The translations under genes were made by a program, and so were the position numbers. This document shows positions 25,951 to 36,641 of a DNA stretch of 64,000 nucleotides, in pieces. The DNA is from Legionella bononiensis (GTDB lineage Bacteria > Pseudomonadota > Gammaproteobacteria > Legionellales > Legionellaceae). Under the pieces are notes generated by a model. The model made no database searches. It was given only the letters and a program-made list of their open reading frames with translations, and had not been told where the DNA came from. Where the stretch lies: positions 434,001 to 498,000 of the forward strand of contig NZ_JADOBG010000022.1 of NCBI RefSeq assembly GCF_016786215.1. The letters run 5' to 3'. Position 1 is the first letter of the stretch, and each line of letters starts with the position of its first letter.

Positions 25951-28900
25951 TCACTTATTCGAGTGGGATGTATCTGTTTGGATGTGCATATCTTCAGCTT
26001 TATTAATGATATTTCGTGGATTTGGAGGAGGAAATAAACCTTGTTCTCTGGCAAAGTTCCTGGCAGACAAATACTCTTCTGTCAATTTGACTGCATCATC
26101 AGGAGTTAAATTGAATTTTTTAGTCAGAATCTCTTTAAACTCATTGAACTTATAATGGCGTAACTCAATATGCATTAATCGATTGTCCAAAGCGTTAGAA
26201 AGCATCTGTCGACCATGAAAAGTAGTGGGATTTTGAGTACCAATAATACAAAAACCAGGATTATGCGGAGGATTACCCTCCAAATCGTATCCAGAAAGTA
26301 ACGCATTCAATAATTGCTCGTTAACAAGAGTATTAAACTCATCGATAACGACTACCTGACCTTTATGAAAAGCTTCTAATAGTTTGTTTTGCATGAGATC
26401 AGGAGTTGTGGGCGAAATCGTTACACAATCCACCCCTTTGGCTTTTAACAACGAACTGACCAATTTACTTTTACCCAGACCAGGCTCACCTTCCATAATG
26501 AGCCCATTAATGCCATGTTCTTGCTTAAATTGACCGTTAACTTTCTTATCACGAATCAGTAACAAGGTTTCAATGGCATATGCTGCTTTATTGCGTGATT
26601 CAGTCCATACGAATTGCTGATCACTGGATTGGGGCACAGCGTTCTGAACAGCATCTTTTAATTTATTTTTATCTTGGCGCCAAGATGTCGCCTGTTTGAT
26701 ATCGGTTCGAATATCCCGACTCAGCTTTTTATCCAGAGTTAATGTTTTGATTTCACTTAAGATGGCGTAACGCAACAAAAAATCATCGGGCAATAATTGA
26801 GTGTGTAGCGATTCCTTTAAGATAAAAAATCGCAGACACATCATCTGAGCATTTCGCGGGGTAATCGTAAGTCCCGCGTCTTGTGCTTTGCCATAGTAGG
26901 TCTCTATAAGCCCAAGCATTTTATTTGCATTATCATACTGCGCAAGCAAAGGAGTTAAAATGTTCTCTAGAGACTGTCCCTTAAACGGCAGATAATTCGG
27001 GTAATGTTTGAATAAATCGGGCTCAAATCGCCCTTCATATTGAGTTGGATTTCCAGCAAAAATGACTTTATGGTTCGTCAGAGGATAACATTCTCCTTCA
27101 AACCAGAAGTGTTTATCGCCGCGAGCCAAAGCTTCAAAGACCGCATAATGTTCATTGGCCAGGTTGGCCTCATCAATAAACAATACGGGCTGACTCTCTC
27201 CTGTATGCCGTAACCAATCTTTAATCCCCGTCATTTCATAATAAAGAGTGATTGGTTTATTCTGCTTGCGACAATATTCCCTTAAAGTCTTCTGGACAAA
27301 ATGACTTTTCCCTTCACCTGTTTTGCTGATGAGAAATACAAAGGAATGGTGTTCCAGATAATTCATCACGGTCACAGGTGATGTTGGGCCGGTACTTTCA
27401 GGGAGCGCTCCTGCCCTCCATTCCAGCCGCTTGATTAAATTGTCGACCCAGGCTTCATGCAACACAATATCTTCGGGCAGATCTGCAAAATGACTATGAC
27501 ACGGCGTAACCCTGAGCCTTTGATACGTTTTTTTTAACTTGTCATCTAAGTCCTTGGTTAATCGATTAAAATCCATTTCAGGTTGGTACACATATTCATT
27601 AAGTTGTATGGCTTTAAAGGGAGTAGCATCATCGCTTATCAGGATCAGATTATTCGCTAAAACTGACTCCCCATTGACCCAAATGGTTGGAGGATCAACA
27701 AAAAGTGTCTGTAATTGTTGCGCCAGGGTTACGGAAAATCGTCCCTTCAAAATGACTGGTTTACCCGTTTTAATGGCGTTTAACAATTCAGTTTCCTGGC
27801 CATTAAATTCTCGATTATTTAATGAGACATGGTAAAACAACTGATTAAAATTGGTTTTTAGATCTACATTAATAACTATGGCCTGTTCATCTACCTTGGC
27901 ATCCTGAACGGCATCCAAATCAGTCGTGATAAACAGAGTGTCATTATTCTTTAAAGGCGGACCAACTGTGACCAGTGAACGTAACGGGTCAGGAATAAAA
28001 ACATCCGGTGTTGTCTGAATGGATAAAGCACAATTCTTTTCTTTAGCTTCCTTTAAGAGGTTATACCACTGAATTTCAGTCAGATGTTCAGTAATTATCA
28101 GTTTTATTGATGAGTCGGACTCGAGAAAACCCACTTGTGGTTTTAGCCGCTGATCGGCACCAATTTTGTATTGATTGAACAACAAAGGATAGGTGTTCTG
28201 ATTCACTACGCGGGTATAATTCAGATGTTCACCAGGCGCAATGATCAAGGGATAGGTCGATAAATCAGGAGTAACAAAATTAAAATGAACCTGTTCTGAT
28301 AACTGATGCCACTCCCCATTGAAAAAAAACCGCTTGCTTCTCATCAATTCATTGATAAAAAAACGAAATTTAGGATCTTCAAACGGGGCGTTATGTAACG
28401 TTAACTGCTCCGCCTTGGTTACAGACGCCGTCATCAGGGCGCCAGGAATCATATCCAGAATGCCATTATCAAGTGTAGGACGGCCAAGCAATACAGTTTC
28501 CCAAGTCAGCGGAGAGGGAAATAATATATCGCTCTCATTGATGGGCTGATTTACCATTATCTCCGGTAGTTTCATGGCAGGAAGATCTGGAGCCTGGCTT
28601 ATCGCATCGAAGCGGGAATAAAAATCATCCCCCATTTTTGATGCGGAGGTCTGATCAGTTGCCACTACAATATGAACATTAGACGGTATAACCAATCCAT
28701 CCAGATTACGGCCGTCATTATCAATTACACTGTTTAATCCGACATGTCGTGCTTTAGGATCAGACCAGTTAATAAACCAGGTATAGGTCTCATTGGGATT
28801 AGAGGCAGCTGTTTTAATGAACAGACTTAGAGGACTGTCTACTTTCGTATCCTTACCCTTATCAATACGAAGAGATTCCAGTTTCAGAGTATCCAGATCT

Positions 28901-31900
28901 CGAGAGAAAAAACAATTTGGATATTGAGTCGACTCCTGATGAAGAGCTTCAAGTCCCTGTTTATCCTTAAAAATCAGCCATTGTCTTGCACAGGCCTCTT
29001 TTGCAGTAAGTGCCTCAACAAGTTCAGCTGCATCATGTGCCACAAGAGGAAGGTTATTCCAGGTCTGAAATCGGTTATCCTCGGTCAAGGGAATAAAGTG
29101 TTTTTTTACCTTCTTTTTAGCGTCCTGTTCTTGTTTTAAAAGCTGCTCAGCCTGAGTTAGATGAGATTGCTTATCAGCTAAATTGCTCAGAGCAGGCATC
29201 GGTAAATCGATAAGCTGAGCAGCCCCTCCTCCTAAATCAAGGCTATAACGGCGATTCCCATCACGCACCTTAACGAATTCATGTACATCATTACTAATCA
29301 ATGCAGCATCAATATCGAGTGACTCAGCCATTGCTACAAACAATTGTGCACGATGACGACATACTCCCGCTCGTTGGTGGATTAGACCATTAAGAAGGTC
29401 TATAGCATCACCTGTAATATTATGAGCCGAGGATGTATCTGGAAATCTGCAGAATGAAGCCAGAGCCTGGACACGTTGATCGTAATCAAGTGCCCGCAGT
29501 TTTTGATATTCAGAAGAATGAATTAATCGTCCATTCAAATCAAAAGTACATTTTGATAACCAATCCAAATGCTCCTCTGGAACATCATGATTGAGGGTGT
29601 CATCCACAGATTCCGAAGAATGGATGATGTAATTAAAAACGCAAGATAATGCAGGTTTATTAAACTTGATAAAATAATACCCTGAATATTTGTCTTTTTT
29701 TAATTCAAAATCCGCAGTGCTGTTGGCATAATAAACCAATTCATCATCCATACTTAAGGCCGGTACCTGTATCCATTGATTGAATGCTGGTTGACTCAAT
29801 GAGATTTGGCCATAAATATATTTTTTAGACGGTTCAGAACGATTAAATAAATCATCTACCTGTTGATTGGTTAGCTCCATTGATTCGTCAATTGGTTCCA
29901 AATTACTTTCTTGTGGTATTTCCGGCACAAAAGTTCTGGTTCCGGAATCCCAGGAAAAAGAATTCAGATGATAATGACTGAAATGAGGCTGAGTTTCTTC
30001 TTTAGCCTTAAATAATGTCCTGGCGGGCAGTATTGGAATACTGTTTTTATCGGCTATATGGCCATCCAATGACTTGGAAGAAACATTGAATTGAGAGCGT
30101 TCAGAATAACGTTCTGTTGGGGAGGGAGGCGCCAAATAGATTATTTTAATATGAGGATAACTTTGGATAAACCAATTCAAAGCTGCCTCCCCATCCTTGT
30201 CTGGTTGTAACATTCTAATCATGTTCAAATTGGGAGCAATTTTTACTAACTGGATAAGCTCAGCAACACTTAAACAATCCAATTCAGATTGTACTGTAGT
30301 TAAGGAAGGTAATAAGTTCGCTTTCAGACTATCAAGAAACTCAGGAAAATCATCAACTGGATTGAGACCTAGAAATTGTAAATTAGGTGCAGCGTCAAAA
30401 ATGCATTTTAATTGAGATGTAGTGATGTATGTTCCCGAAGCATTGAAATGGGTTAACTGGGAAAGTGCATTTTCTTTAAGATCGAATGGTTGATCATCAA
30501 AGAGAAAACTATTCTTTAGTTCTAATTCACATAACTCTGGAGCTATTTTTAATAAAGCGCTGAGTTGTTCGGGACTTAAAGTAGAATCAGTTATATTCAA
30601 CTTTTTTAAATTTTTGTACTCATTCGTTGTTTGAAATAAAGATCCATCTGAAAGAACATTGTTTATTCCAGATAAAGTCAACTCCTCTAAATTAGGTGTG
30701 TTACTTAAAAGATAATAGAGTTCACTCAAGCCAAAAGTGAATGTTATATCCAACTCTTTTAGATGAATAAGAGGATAGTTAATGTGCAGTGATGAATCGT
30801 AATTAAGGTTGATCGAATCGAGCTTTAGTTTATTTAAATTGGGCGTCGCATTAAGTAGCGCATTTAATTGCTGAACAGATAATCTCAATTTGTTTTCGAG
30901 AATTAAATTCTGTAATTTTGATAGGTTTCTATGTTGAAGATTAAATTCTGTATCCTCATTTATTTCAAAACCACTAATCGCAAGTGAGGCTAGGTTTGGC
31001 GCATGAAGAAGCACTTCTGACAAAACATCCGCCGGGACAGGAGTATCCTTAATTTCCAGATGTCGCAATGATGAAGTAAAAAGCTGTTCTTCTCCAATGG
31101 GGAGCAACTCACAATGATTCAGAGAAAGAGAGATTAAAGACTCGGCTTGATTCAGTAAGGTAATTAAATTACATTCAGTGTTCGGTATGCTTGCGTAACG
31201 AATTTTTTTTAATAAATCAAGATGCCAATTCAACAGATAATCCAAATACAATTCATGTTTTATCTCGTCATCTATCTCGGAATTTTGAATTGAAGGTAAA
31301 AACTGGGGGTAGAGGTTAATTGATTTATTTTCTTTTAAAACTTTACGTTCAAACAACTCGTGTTTCGCGGACCAATCCTGCCCAGCATCAAAATGAGAAG
31401 GAGCATCATCACTCCATTCAACACCTCCTTTCAGATAAGAATAAACACACTCAGTGCAATTAACGTCTGAAATTAATCCAGAAAAATCATTTAATCCGCT
31501 AAAGTTAATAAAATGAAAAAATAAATCAGGGGTACTTAAAATCTGTTCCGATAGTTCATCCAATCTGGATTTATCAAATACTTCAGTACGATCTTTTGTT
31601 ACATTTAAATTTTTTATTTCAACACTCTGCTGTTGAGGTGTGATTGGAACCATGTTGGGTAAATCGATTTCAACGCGTAAAGGATCCTCTAATGTGATAA
31701 ATCCTTTAGATGTACGAAAATAAATAATAAAACCATCTTCAATTAATTTACTGATAATTCTTTTTTTCAGGTAATCGTCTTTTAAGTCTTCATTAAAATC
31801 ACAATTTATAAAAATAGTCTTTTGTTCTAATTGCGAAGTACCCGAAGTGACTATATCCCAACATTCGGGATTATCACTCAAAACCCGATCAATGTTTAAA

Positions 31901-31998
31901 ACTCCTCCATTAGGTTCAGCTGAAGACTCGATTACGGGTAATTGAGTCTTTTCATAAAGAAGACCGAGCGAGTTCAGAATATCAATGGGTTTTTTCAT
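25951..31998 (-). CDS. Giant LRR - transglutaminase-like - tandem AAA+ protein
   Basis: The product has about 2015 residues (the frame extends 4 codons to a TTG; positions below count from the longer form). Residues 285-620 hold leucine-rich repeats of about 25-28 residues (LNKLKLDSINL, LEELTLSGINN, LKKLNITDSTL). Residues 865-930 form a transglutaminase-like core with Cys884 in AGVCRHRAQLF, His910 in NDVHEFVKV and Asp925 in YSLDLGG. Two AAA+ modules follow: Walker A SKTGEGKS (1562-1569), Walker B VLFIDEAN and sensor FAGNP; then Walker A GEPGLGKS (1841-1848), Walker B VVVIDEFN, sensor TQNP and candidate Arg finger 1944. The second module's TQNP-x-x-x-x-GRxxLxxAxxNR pattern is of midasin/MoxR type. 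Residues 930-1530 are unassigned. No signal peptide or membrane segment is visible. Confidence 0.85.
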   Translation of the reverse strand: MKKPIDILNSLGLLYEKTQLPVIESSAEPNGGVLNIDRVLSDNPECWDIVTSGTSQLEQKTIFINCDFNEDLKDDYLKKRIISKLIEDGFIIYFRTSKGFITLEDPLRVEIDLPNMVPITPQQQSVEIKNLNVTKDRTEVFDKSRLDELSEQILSTPDLFFHFINFSGLNDFSGLISDVNCTECVYSYLKGGVEWSDDAPSHFDAGQDWSAKHELFERKVLKENKSINLYPQFLPSIQNSEIDDEIKHELYLDYLLNWHLDLLKKIRYASIPNTECNLITLLNQAESLISLSLNHCELLPIGEEQLFTSSLRHLEIKDTPVPADVLSEVLLHAPNLASLAISGFEINEDTEFNLQHRNLSKLQNLILENKLRLSVQQLNALLNATPNLNKLKLDSINLNYDSSLHINYPLIHLKELDITFTFGLSELYYLLSNTPNLEELTLSGINNVLSDGSLFQTTNEYKNLKKLNITDSTLSPEQLSALLKIAPELCELELKNSFLFDDQPFDLKENALSQLTHFNASGTYITTSQLKCIFDAAPNLQFLGLNPVDDFPEFLDSLKANLLPSLTTVQSELDCLSVAELIQLVKIAPNLNMIRMLQPDKDGEAALNWFIQSYPHIKIIYLAPPSPTERYSERSQFNVSSKSLDGHIADKNSIPILPARTLFKAKEETQPHFSHYHLNSFSWDSGTRTFVPEIPQESNLEPIDESMELTNQQVDDLFNRSEPSKKYIYGQISLSQPAFNQWIQVPALSMDDELVYYANSTADFELKKDKYSGYYFIKFNKPALSCVFNYIIHSSESVDDTLNHDVPEEHLDWLSKCTFDLNGRLIHSSEYQKLRALDYDQRVQALASFCRFPDTSSAHNITGDAIDLLNGLIHQRAGVCRHRAQLFVAMAESLDIDAALISNDVHEFVKVRDGNRRYSLDLGGGAAQLIDLPMPALSNLADKQSHLTQAEQLLKQEQDAKKKVKKHFIPLTEDNRFQTWNNLPLVAHDAAELVEALTAKEACARQWLIFKDKQGLEALHQESTQYPNCFFSRDLDTLKLESLRIDKGKDTKVDSPLSLFIKTAASNPNETYTWFINWSDPKARHVGLNSVIDNDGRNLDGLVIPSNVHIVVATDQTSASKMGDDFYSRFDAISQAPDLPAMKLPEIMVNQPINESDILFPSPLTWETVLLGRPTLDNGILDMIPGALMTASVTKAEQLTLHNAPFEDPKFRFFINELMRSKRFFFNGEWHQLSEQVHFNFVTPDLSTYPLIIAPGEHLNYTRVVNQNTYPLLFNQYKIGADQRLKPQVGFLESDSSIKLIITEHLTEIQWYNLLKEAKEKNCALSIQTTPDVFIPDPLRSLVTVGPPLKNNDTLFITTDLDAVQDAKVDEQAIVINVDLKTNFNQLFYHVSLNNREFNGQETELLNAIKTGKPVILKGRFSVTLAQQLQTLFVDPPTIWVNGESVLANNLILISDDATPFKAIQLNEYVYQPEMDFNRLTKDLDDKLKKTYQRLRVTPCHSHFADLPEDIVLHEAWVDNLIKRLEWRAGALPESTGPTSPVTVMNYLEHHSFVFLISKTGEGKSHFVQKTLREYCRKQNKPITLYYEMTGIKDWLRHTGESQPVLFIDEANLANEHYAVFEALARGDKHFWFEGECYPLTNHKVIFAGNPTQYEGRFEPDLFKHYPNYLPFKGQSLENILTPLLAQYDNANKMLGLIETYYGKAQDAGLTITPRNAQMMCLRFFILKESLHTQLLPDDFLLRYAILSEIKTLTLDKKLSRDIRTDIKQATSWRQDKNKLKDAVQNAVPQSSDQQFVWTESRNKAAYAIETLLLIRDKKVNGQFKQEHGINGLIMEGEPGLGKSKLVSSLLKAKGVDCVTISPTTPDLMQNKLLEAFHKGQVVVIDEFNTLVNEQLLNALLSGYDLEGNPPHNPGFCIIGTQNPTTFHGRQMLSNALDNRLMHIELRHYKFNEFKEILTKKFNLTPDDAVKLTEEYLSARNFAREQGLFPPPNPRNIINKAEDMHIQTDTSHSNK

Positions 31999-32542
31999 AT
32001 CACAAACCAAGATAAGTTATAGACCAGAAAACCTGGAGAGCTGTTTAAAATAAATTCACATGTATAATTATAAACCTTTTTTAACTTATCATTTTGGTAA
32101 TTACTTCAATAAGATGTTCATGAGTTCAATGATTTTTATTGGCTTACTGCAAATTGATGAATAAATCCATATCAAAATCATTAAAATTATTAATAGTGGT
32201 TATCATTTTTTTAATATTTACTCTAAAAATCGCGATTGCTAACATGACCTATACCAATTTAAATCTCTAGCAAGTTCGTTCATGGAAGATTCAATAATGC
32301 ATTTGAAATTCAAAACCTCAATTAAATCTATCCTTGTTCAAAATAATATTACATGTTAAAAATAAGCTCTTTCATAAGGTGTGTAATCCCTGTTTTAAAC
32401 AGACCTTACGAAATTAGAGCAGAATGGACTCTGCAAGGTTGGAAACGACATAGTGATATAAAGTATCAGTTCAGATACTCTGTTCGATGACCTCCTCAGT
32501 TCTTTCTAATTCTTATAATGTTAATTACAGGACGTTATTATC
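31999..32542. promoter_or_regulatory. Divergent intergenic region between giant genes
   Basis: This 544-base AT-rich region holds no credible gene and must carry the promoters of the AAA+ giant gene (minus strand) and the two-gene unit at 32543 (plus strand). A small stem-loop AGTATC-AGTTCA-GATACT lies near 32463-32480. No operator could be assigned by eye. Confidence 0.4.
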
Positions 32543-35500
32543 ATGCCAGGAGAAAACCTTTTAGCACCATTTTCCATGACTACCTCTGCTGTTCCAGGAA
32601 CTGTGGGCTCATCAATGAGTGGCGCTGTTGCTGGTAGCCAAAAATCCGGACTGGTATCATCAAAAGTTTTACAAGAAAGTGATGTAGCAAAACGCGATTC
32701 ATTATTAAAAGCATTGAATCTACTATTTAATGGTATTGATGAATTTCGTGATGATAAAGCTCCTGGCTTGAATTTATTCCCTGACGATCTCCAGGAAATG
32801 CTTGGTTTCACGCACAATGCTGTCGCTTCAACGGTAGAAAAAGCATTACTTGGACCTGCGATGACCGTATCACATATCGCTCAATTACCCCTCGATGTCA
32901 AAGCCTGTATTGAGGGAATTTTACATTCAGTTGAACACTACAAACAATTTTCTCAAACCCAACGAGCCTCTACTCTTGACCTAGAACAAGAACTTAAAGA
33001 TAAAAAAAGTGGATTATCGGCTAACTCTCATGCCTTATGGATGAATTTGAGTAATATTTCGGATCAATTGAACAAAAATATTGATCATGATTTTAAACAT
33101 AATGGAAGTGCGGGCAAATCACATCGACATCTGGTAGAAACCAGCGCGAATACCGCAACTGCTGGTTCTCTGGGGACAGCCAGTCTTATAGCTCTTGTGG
33201 TTGATGCTCTGGGTTCCGCACTGCGTGAGCTTAGCGCTGTTGCCCATTTTTCAAAAGAAGAGACCTCAAATCCAAAAGAAAAAAATGTATATCAGGCATT
33301 CCAGGAATGTTGCACAACCTTTTCCCAAAGCAAGAACAGTCAGGAATCATTAATGGCTCTTCGCAAGCTTGAGGAAGCGCTTTTAAATTATGGACTTGCA
33401 GCAGAAATGCAAGAACACCATAGCGTGACCAGCCCCGGGATGTCCGTATTTATAAGAATGTTAACGGCAATGCCATTTGTCAAATCATTACAGGCAGTGA
33501 ACTCTTCTGTTCTTGCTGTAACTGCAGCGGAACATGCATTAACGCAAGAACAAGATAAATTTTCGCAAAATACCCAGGAATCTGCGTCCAAAGCCAGTCT
33601 GCTCAAAGACATCTCTGGAGGAGATGCTTTAAATCACTCGCAAAATGTTACTGATTTTTGCCATCAATTTGATAAAGCAATAGAACATATTGATGGTGAG
33701 CTTCAAGCAATCGAAAACCATGAAGTTATCGCTTCAAGCGCTATTGGCACCGTGCATAGTCACTCCGCTCTCGTCATTGCCTCCAGTCTTATTCCTGGCT
33801 TTACCGGGATGATTTCACGTGAACTCAGTGGAAGTGTGGACTTTACTAAAAATGACAAGGGAAGTAATGAGGAAAGCAAAGTCGTCTTGCAATCCCGTCA
33901 GGAAATGACAGGTGCAGATCTGGATAAACTCATGTCCCGAGTGTGTGCATTGCAAGAAAGGCTTGAACGATGCGAGCAATTAGGTGTATCAGCTCCCGTA
34001 GCCTTAGGTATGAGTGAAGCCGTTACTTCCGGCTCACTGATCGCGTCTCTGAATGTGATTGCCGGTATGTACTCAGCCTTGAGGGAACTGCGCACATTGG
34101 CAGAAAGCCCCAGCATCCCCTTGCAACTTAATGAAGCAGAACAATTAAAAGCTAAAGAATACGCACAATCCGTGCTGGACTCTAATAAAGGCAGTGCTAA
34201 ATTAACAGGAACAGGCCCCATTTCAGATAAACTTTCCCTAAATCACCACCTCCAAAGCGTCATGGAACACGTGGTATTAACTCATCGTTCTTACCGAAAT
34301 TTTATCCTGCCGGATATGGAGCGAAATGATTTGGATTCTGCTGGTAAATCCACCATAGCCTTTTTTCAAGGCAACAGCACCGGATTTTTATTAGGTTCTG
34401 TAGGAGTACTTGCTTTAATCGGGTTACAAAGCGGTATCAGTGTAGAAGCCTTACTCGGAGGCTTACGATACAGTCTTGCATTAAAAAGAATGAGTGATGG
34501 TGTTGACAAAACTCAACTGGATAATGGCTTCAAATCCAATCTGAGTTTTGCCAGTAATGCGACAAGACTGGCAGAACAATCCATGGACTCATCCTCTGTG
34601 ATTCAAGCCAGCTCCAAAACAACATATTTCCTGGCAGAAACGGCTTTTTCCCGCTCGATGACAGTAGCCTTATGCCATTCAGGCGCCTTGAAGGAAATGC
34701 TGCGTCGATTAGTCAAACTGGAAGAAGACAGACTGAAAGAAGACAAACAAATTCCAGCACCAGGGTATTCAGACAGCGCTCTTGTGTCTGACGCCATAAT
34801 GCCTAAACTCTATAACAATATAGTGAAAGTGCTGGATGATGCAGAAGCAAATCATAATCCGATCCCCGGCCTGAATGCGGCAATGGCATCACAACTGGCT
34901 ACAGTGACCAATTCCAGCATTGCTGCAGCATTATGCTCACATAGCGCATTCATTACACCCGTTTTAAAATCCATAGTCGTTGCAAAAAGGGCCAGCGTCA
35001 TTGAGGATGAAATCAAAAATGAAGCCGTATCGGCACAAAGTATCATCAGCAAAGTAATCAGCGAATCGTTAAATGTCATCCAGGCATTCACCATCAACTT
35101 TAAAGATGAAATGCTGCACATGAGAGATCCCATTAAGAACAGCACTGCAATTCAACTTTCAGCTGAATCTATTGCAACCAATATCGCAGGTTCTTGTGCT
35201 GTGTCTTTATTGTGCGAGGAATTATTTGAGATTTGCTTGAGTCGTTCCTTAACACTCCTGGATAAAGAAAAGCTTGATAAATCCACCCAAAAATCAAGCG
35301 AGTTAACTCAGGAAGAAGCAAAACTATCACGTGAGGCGATAGCAGATGATAGCGCATTAGGACAAGAAAACAATTTCACTCACGTTATTTCGGCTTTGCG
35401 TTTAACACTATCTCACTTAGGTGTATCTCTGGGGAATATTGCCAGTGAATTGGATCGAAAGCCTGAGCTTTTACAGGATAAATTAGAGATACATTCATCA

Positions 35501-36622
35501 CAAATCAGCCTGATAAGATCCCTGACCTCAGTATTTAGCCAATGCAGCGCCACCATGTTATCTCTTACTGCATTATTACCCGTTGCCCCTTTAACTACTG
35601 CAGGCAGTGTTGATGCCCTACGAGAGTTAGTACATAGCATTGATAAAGAACTGGTATTAAAACCTGTTCACAGTAGCGCGCAATCAACAAAGGATTGTGG
35701 TTCTGAGAGCAGTTTATTAACAGGTATAGGTACAGATTGTGTTTCCAGTATACTTTCTACAACCACAAAACTGTTACTACAAGCCTCCGTTCTTGGATTG
35801 GATACCTCCTTATCCATAGCAAAAATTATGGAAATACTGTGTATTCACCCACGGCCAGGTGAGGCTTTAGCTCTTGAATTGCAAGCATTGTCTCAACCCA
35901 ATGGACTCTCTCGTAATTCAAACGAGCAGTCACAAAGTGTTTTGGTCGCAGGAAGCATAGGTACAGCCGGGATTTCACTTGCCAGCAAAACAGGAAAATC
36001 TGTTGTTACCGAAGATTCCCTTCGTGGATTTCAAGAAGCGGTAAATCAACGAATTGATCAGATTGCGCTTCTGGAAGATGAGAATGAAACCAATACCCTG
36101 GATTTAAAGGGATTTTATAAATTATTAATTCGTCTTATGGTTGAAGGCTCTGGAACTGATGATGCCTTTGAAGAAATTATTCAAAGATTTCATCGTGGCG
36201 GTATTATTTTATCCAGTTATCATAGTGATCATGGCGGAATTATTGAGAGTAATAGAGTACATAACTCAAACAGTCTCATTTCAAATAATAGCTTTCAAGG
36301 TTGTGATGATGCTAACGCAGTATTAATTACCTTTATTGACAGAGCGTTCCATTCTGAGCATGGACCCAATTCCCTGCTGGACAAACTCAAGCGTGAAATG
36401 CTCAATTATGAACAGTTAAGTGGAAAAACCCAAAGCAGTTGGGAACATATAGTCAATAAAGTGTGTGATCGATTACGAACAGAACACGTTAGAAATAGCG
36501 TTTTTAATCGTGGTGAAAATAAACGCCCCCAACAAACTCTGGCAGAAAAGAAAGAAAAACTGCTTCATGATTGGACGCATCCGAAAGCAGACTATGAGGA
36601 AATAGCATCTCCTAATAATTAA
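32543..36622 (+). CDS. Giant helical protein with recurrent hydrophobic segments, unknown
   Basis: I do not recognise this 1359-residue protein. It is rich in Ser, Leu, Ala and His, and predicted mostly helical. At least nine hydrophobic Gly/Ala/Ser-rich stretches recur at intervals of about 60-140 residues, near 202-240, 394-421, 490-519, 611-646, 784-812, 874-904, 996-1032, 1056-1099 and 1131-1149. Several share a G-(S/T)-(V/I/A)-G-T or S-H-S-A core followed by SALREL-like or SVDALRELV-like helices, which suggests a degenerate internal repeat. Amphipathic, Glu/Lys/Gln-rich linkers separate them. The last 200 residues are hydrophilic. There is no signal peptide. The next gene starts 20 bases downstream, so the two form an operon. 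Confidence 0.8.
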   Translation: MPGENLLAPFSMTTSAVPGTVGSSMSGAVAGSQKSGLVSSKVLQESDVAKRDSLLKALNLLFNGIDEFRDDKAPGLNLFPDDLQEMLGFTHNAVASTVEKALLGPAMTVSHIAQLPLDVKACIEGILHSVEHYKQFSQTQRASTLDLEQELKDKKSGLSANSHALWMNLSNISDQLNKNIDHDFKHNGSAGKSHRHLVETSANTATAGSLGTASLIALVVDALGSALRELSAVAHFSKEETSNPKEKNVYQAFQECCTTFSQSKNSQESLMALRKLEEALLNYGLAAEMQEHHSVTSPGMSVFIRMLTAMPFVKSLQAVNSSVLAVTAAEHALTQEQDKFSQNTQESASKASLLKDISGGDALNHSQNVTDFCHQFDKAIEHIDGELQAIENHEVIASSAIGTVHSHSALVIASSLIPGFTGMISRELSGSVDFTKNDKGSNEESKVVLQSRQEMTGADLDKLMSRVCALQERLERCEQLGVSAPVALGMSEAVTSGSLIASLNVIAGMYSALRELRTLAESPSIPLQLNEAEQLKAKEYAQSVLDSNKGSAKLTGTGPISDKLSLNHHLQSVMEHVVLTHRSYRNFILPDMERNDLDSAGKSTIAFFQGNSTGFLLGSVGVLALIGLQSGISVEALLGGLRYSLALKRMSDGVDKTQLDNGFKSNLSFASNATRLAEQSMDSSSVIQASSKTTYFLAETAFSRSMTVALCHSGALKEMLRRLVKLEEDRLKEDKQIPAPGYSDSALVSDAIMPKLYNNIVKVLDDAEANHNPIPGLNAAMASQLATVTNSSIAAALCSHSAFITPVLKSIVVAKRASVIEDEIKNEAVSAQSIISKVISESLNVIQAFTINFKDEMLHMRDPIKNSTAIQLSAESIATNIAGSCAVSLLCEELFEICLSRSLTLLDKEKLDKSTQKSSELTQEEAKLSREAIADDSALGQENNFTHVISALRLTLSHLGVSLGNIASELDRKPELLQDKLEIHSSQISLIRSLTSVFSQCSATMLSLTALLPVAPLTTAGSVDALRELVHSIDKELVLKPVHSSAQSTKDCGSESSLLTGIGTDCVSSILSTTTKLLLQASVLGLDTSLSIAKIMEILCIHPRPGEALALELQALSQPNGLSRNSNEQSQSVLVAGSIGTAGISLASKTGKSVVTEDSLRGFQEAVNQRIDQIALLEDENETNTLDLKGFYKLLIRLMVEGSGTDDAFEEIIQRFHRGGIILSSYHSDHGGIIESNRVHNSNSLISNNSFQGCDDANAVLITFIDRAFHSEHGPNSLLDKLKREMLNYEQLSGKTQSSWEHIVNKVCDRLRTEHVRNSVFNRGENKRPQQTLAEKKEKLLHDWTHPKADYEEIASPNN

Positions 36623-36641
36623 AATTGATACAGGCGGATTT

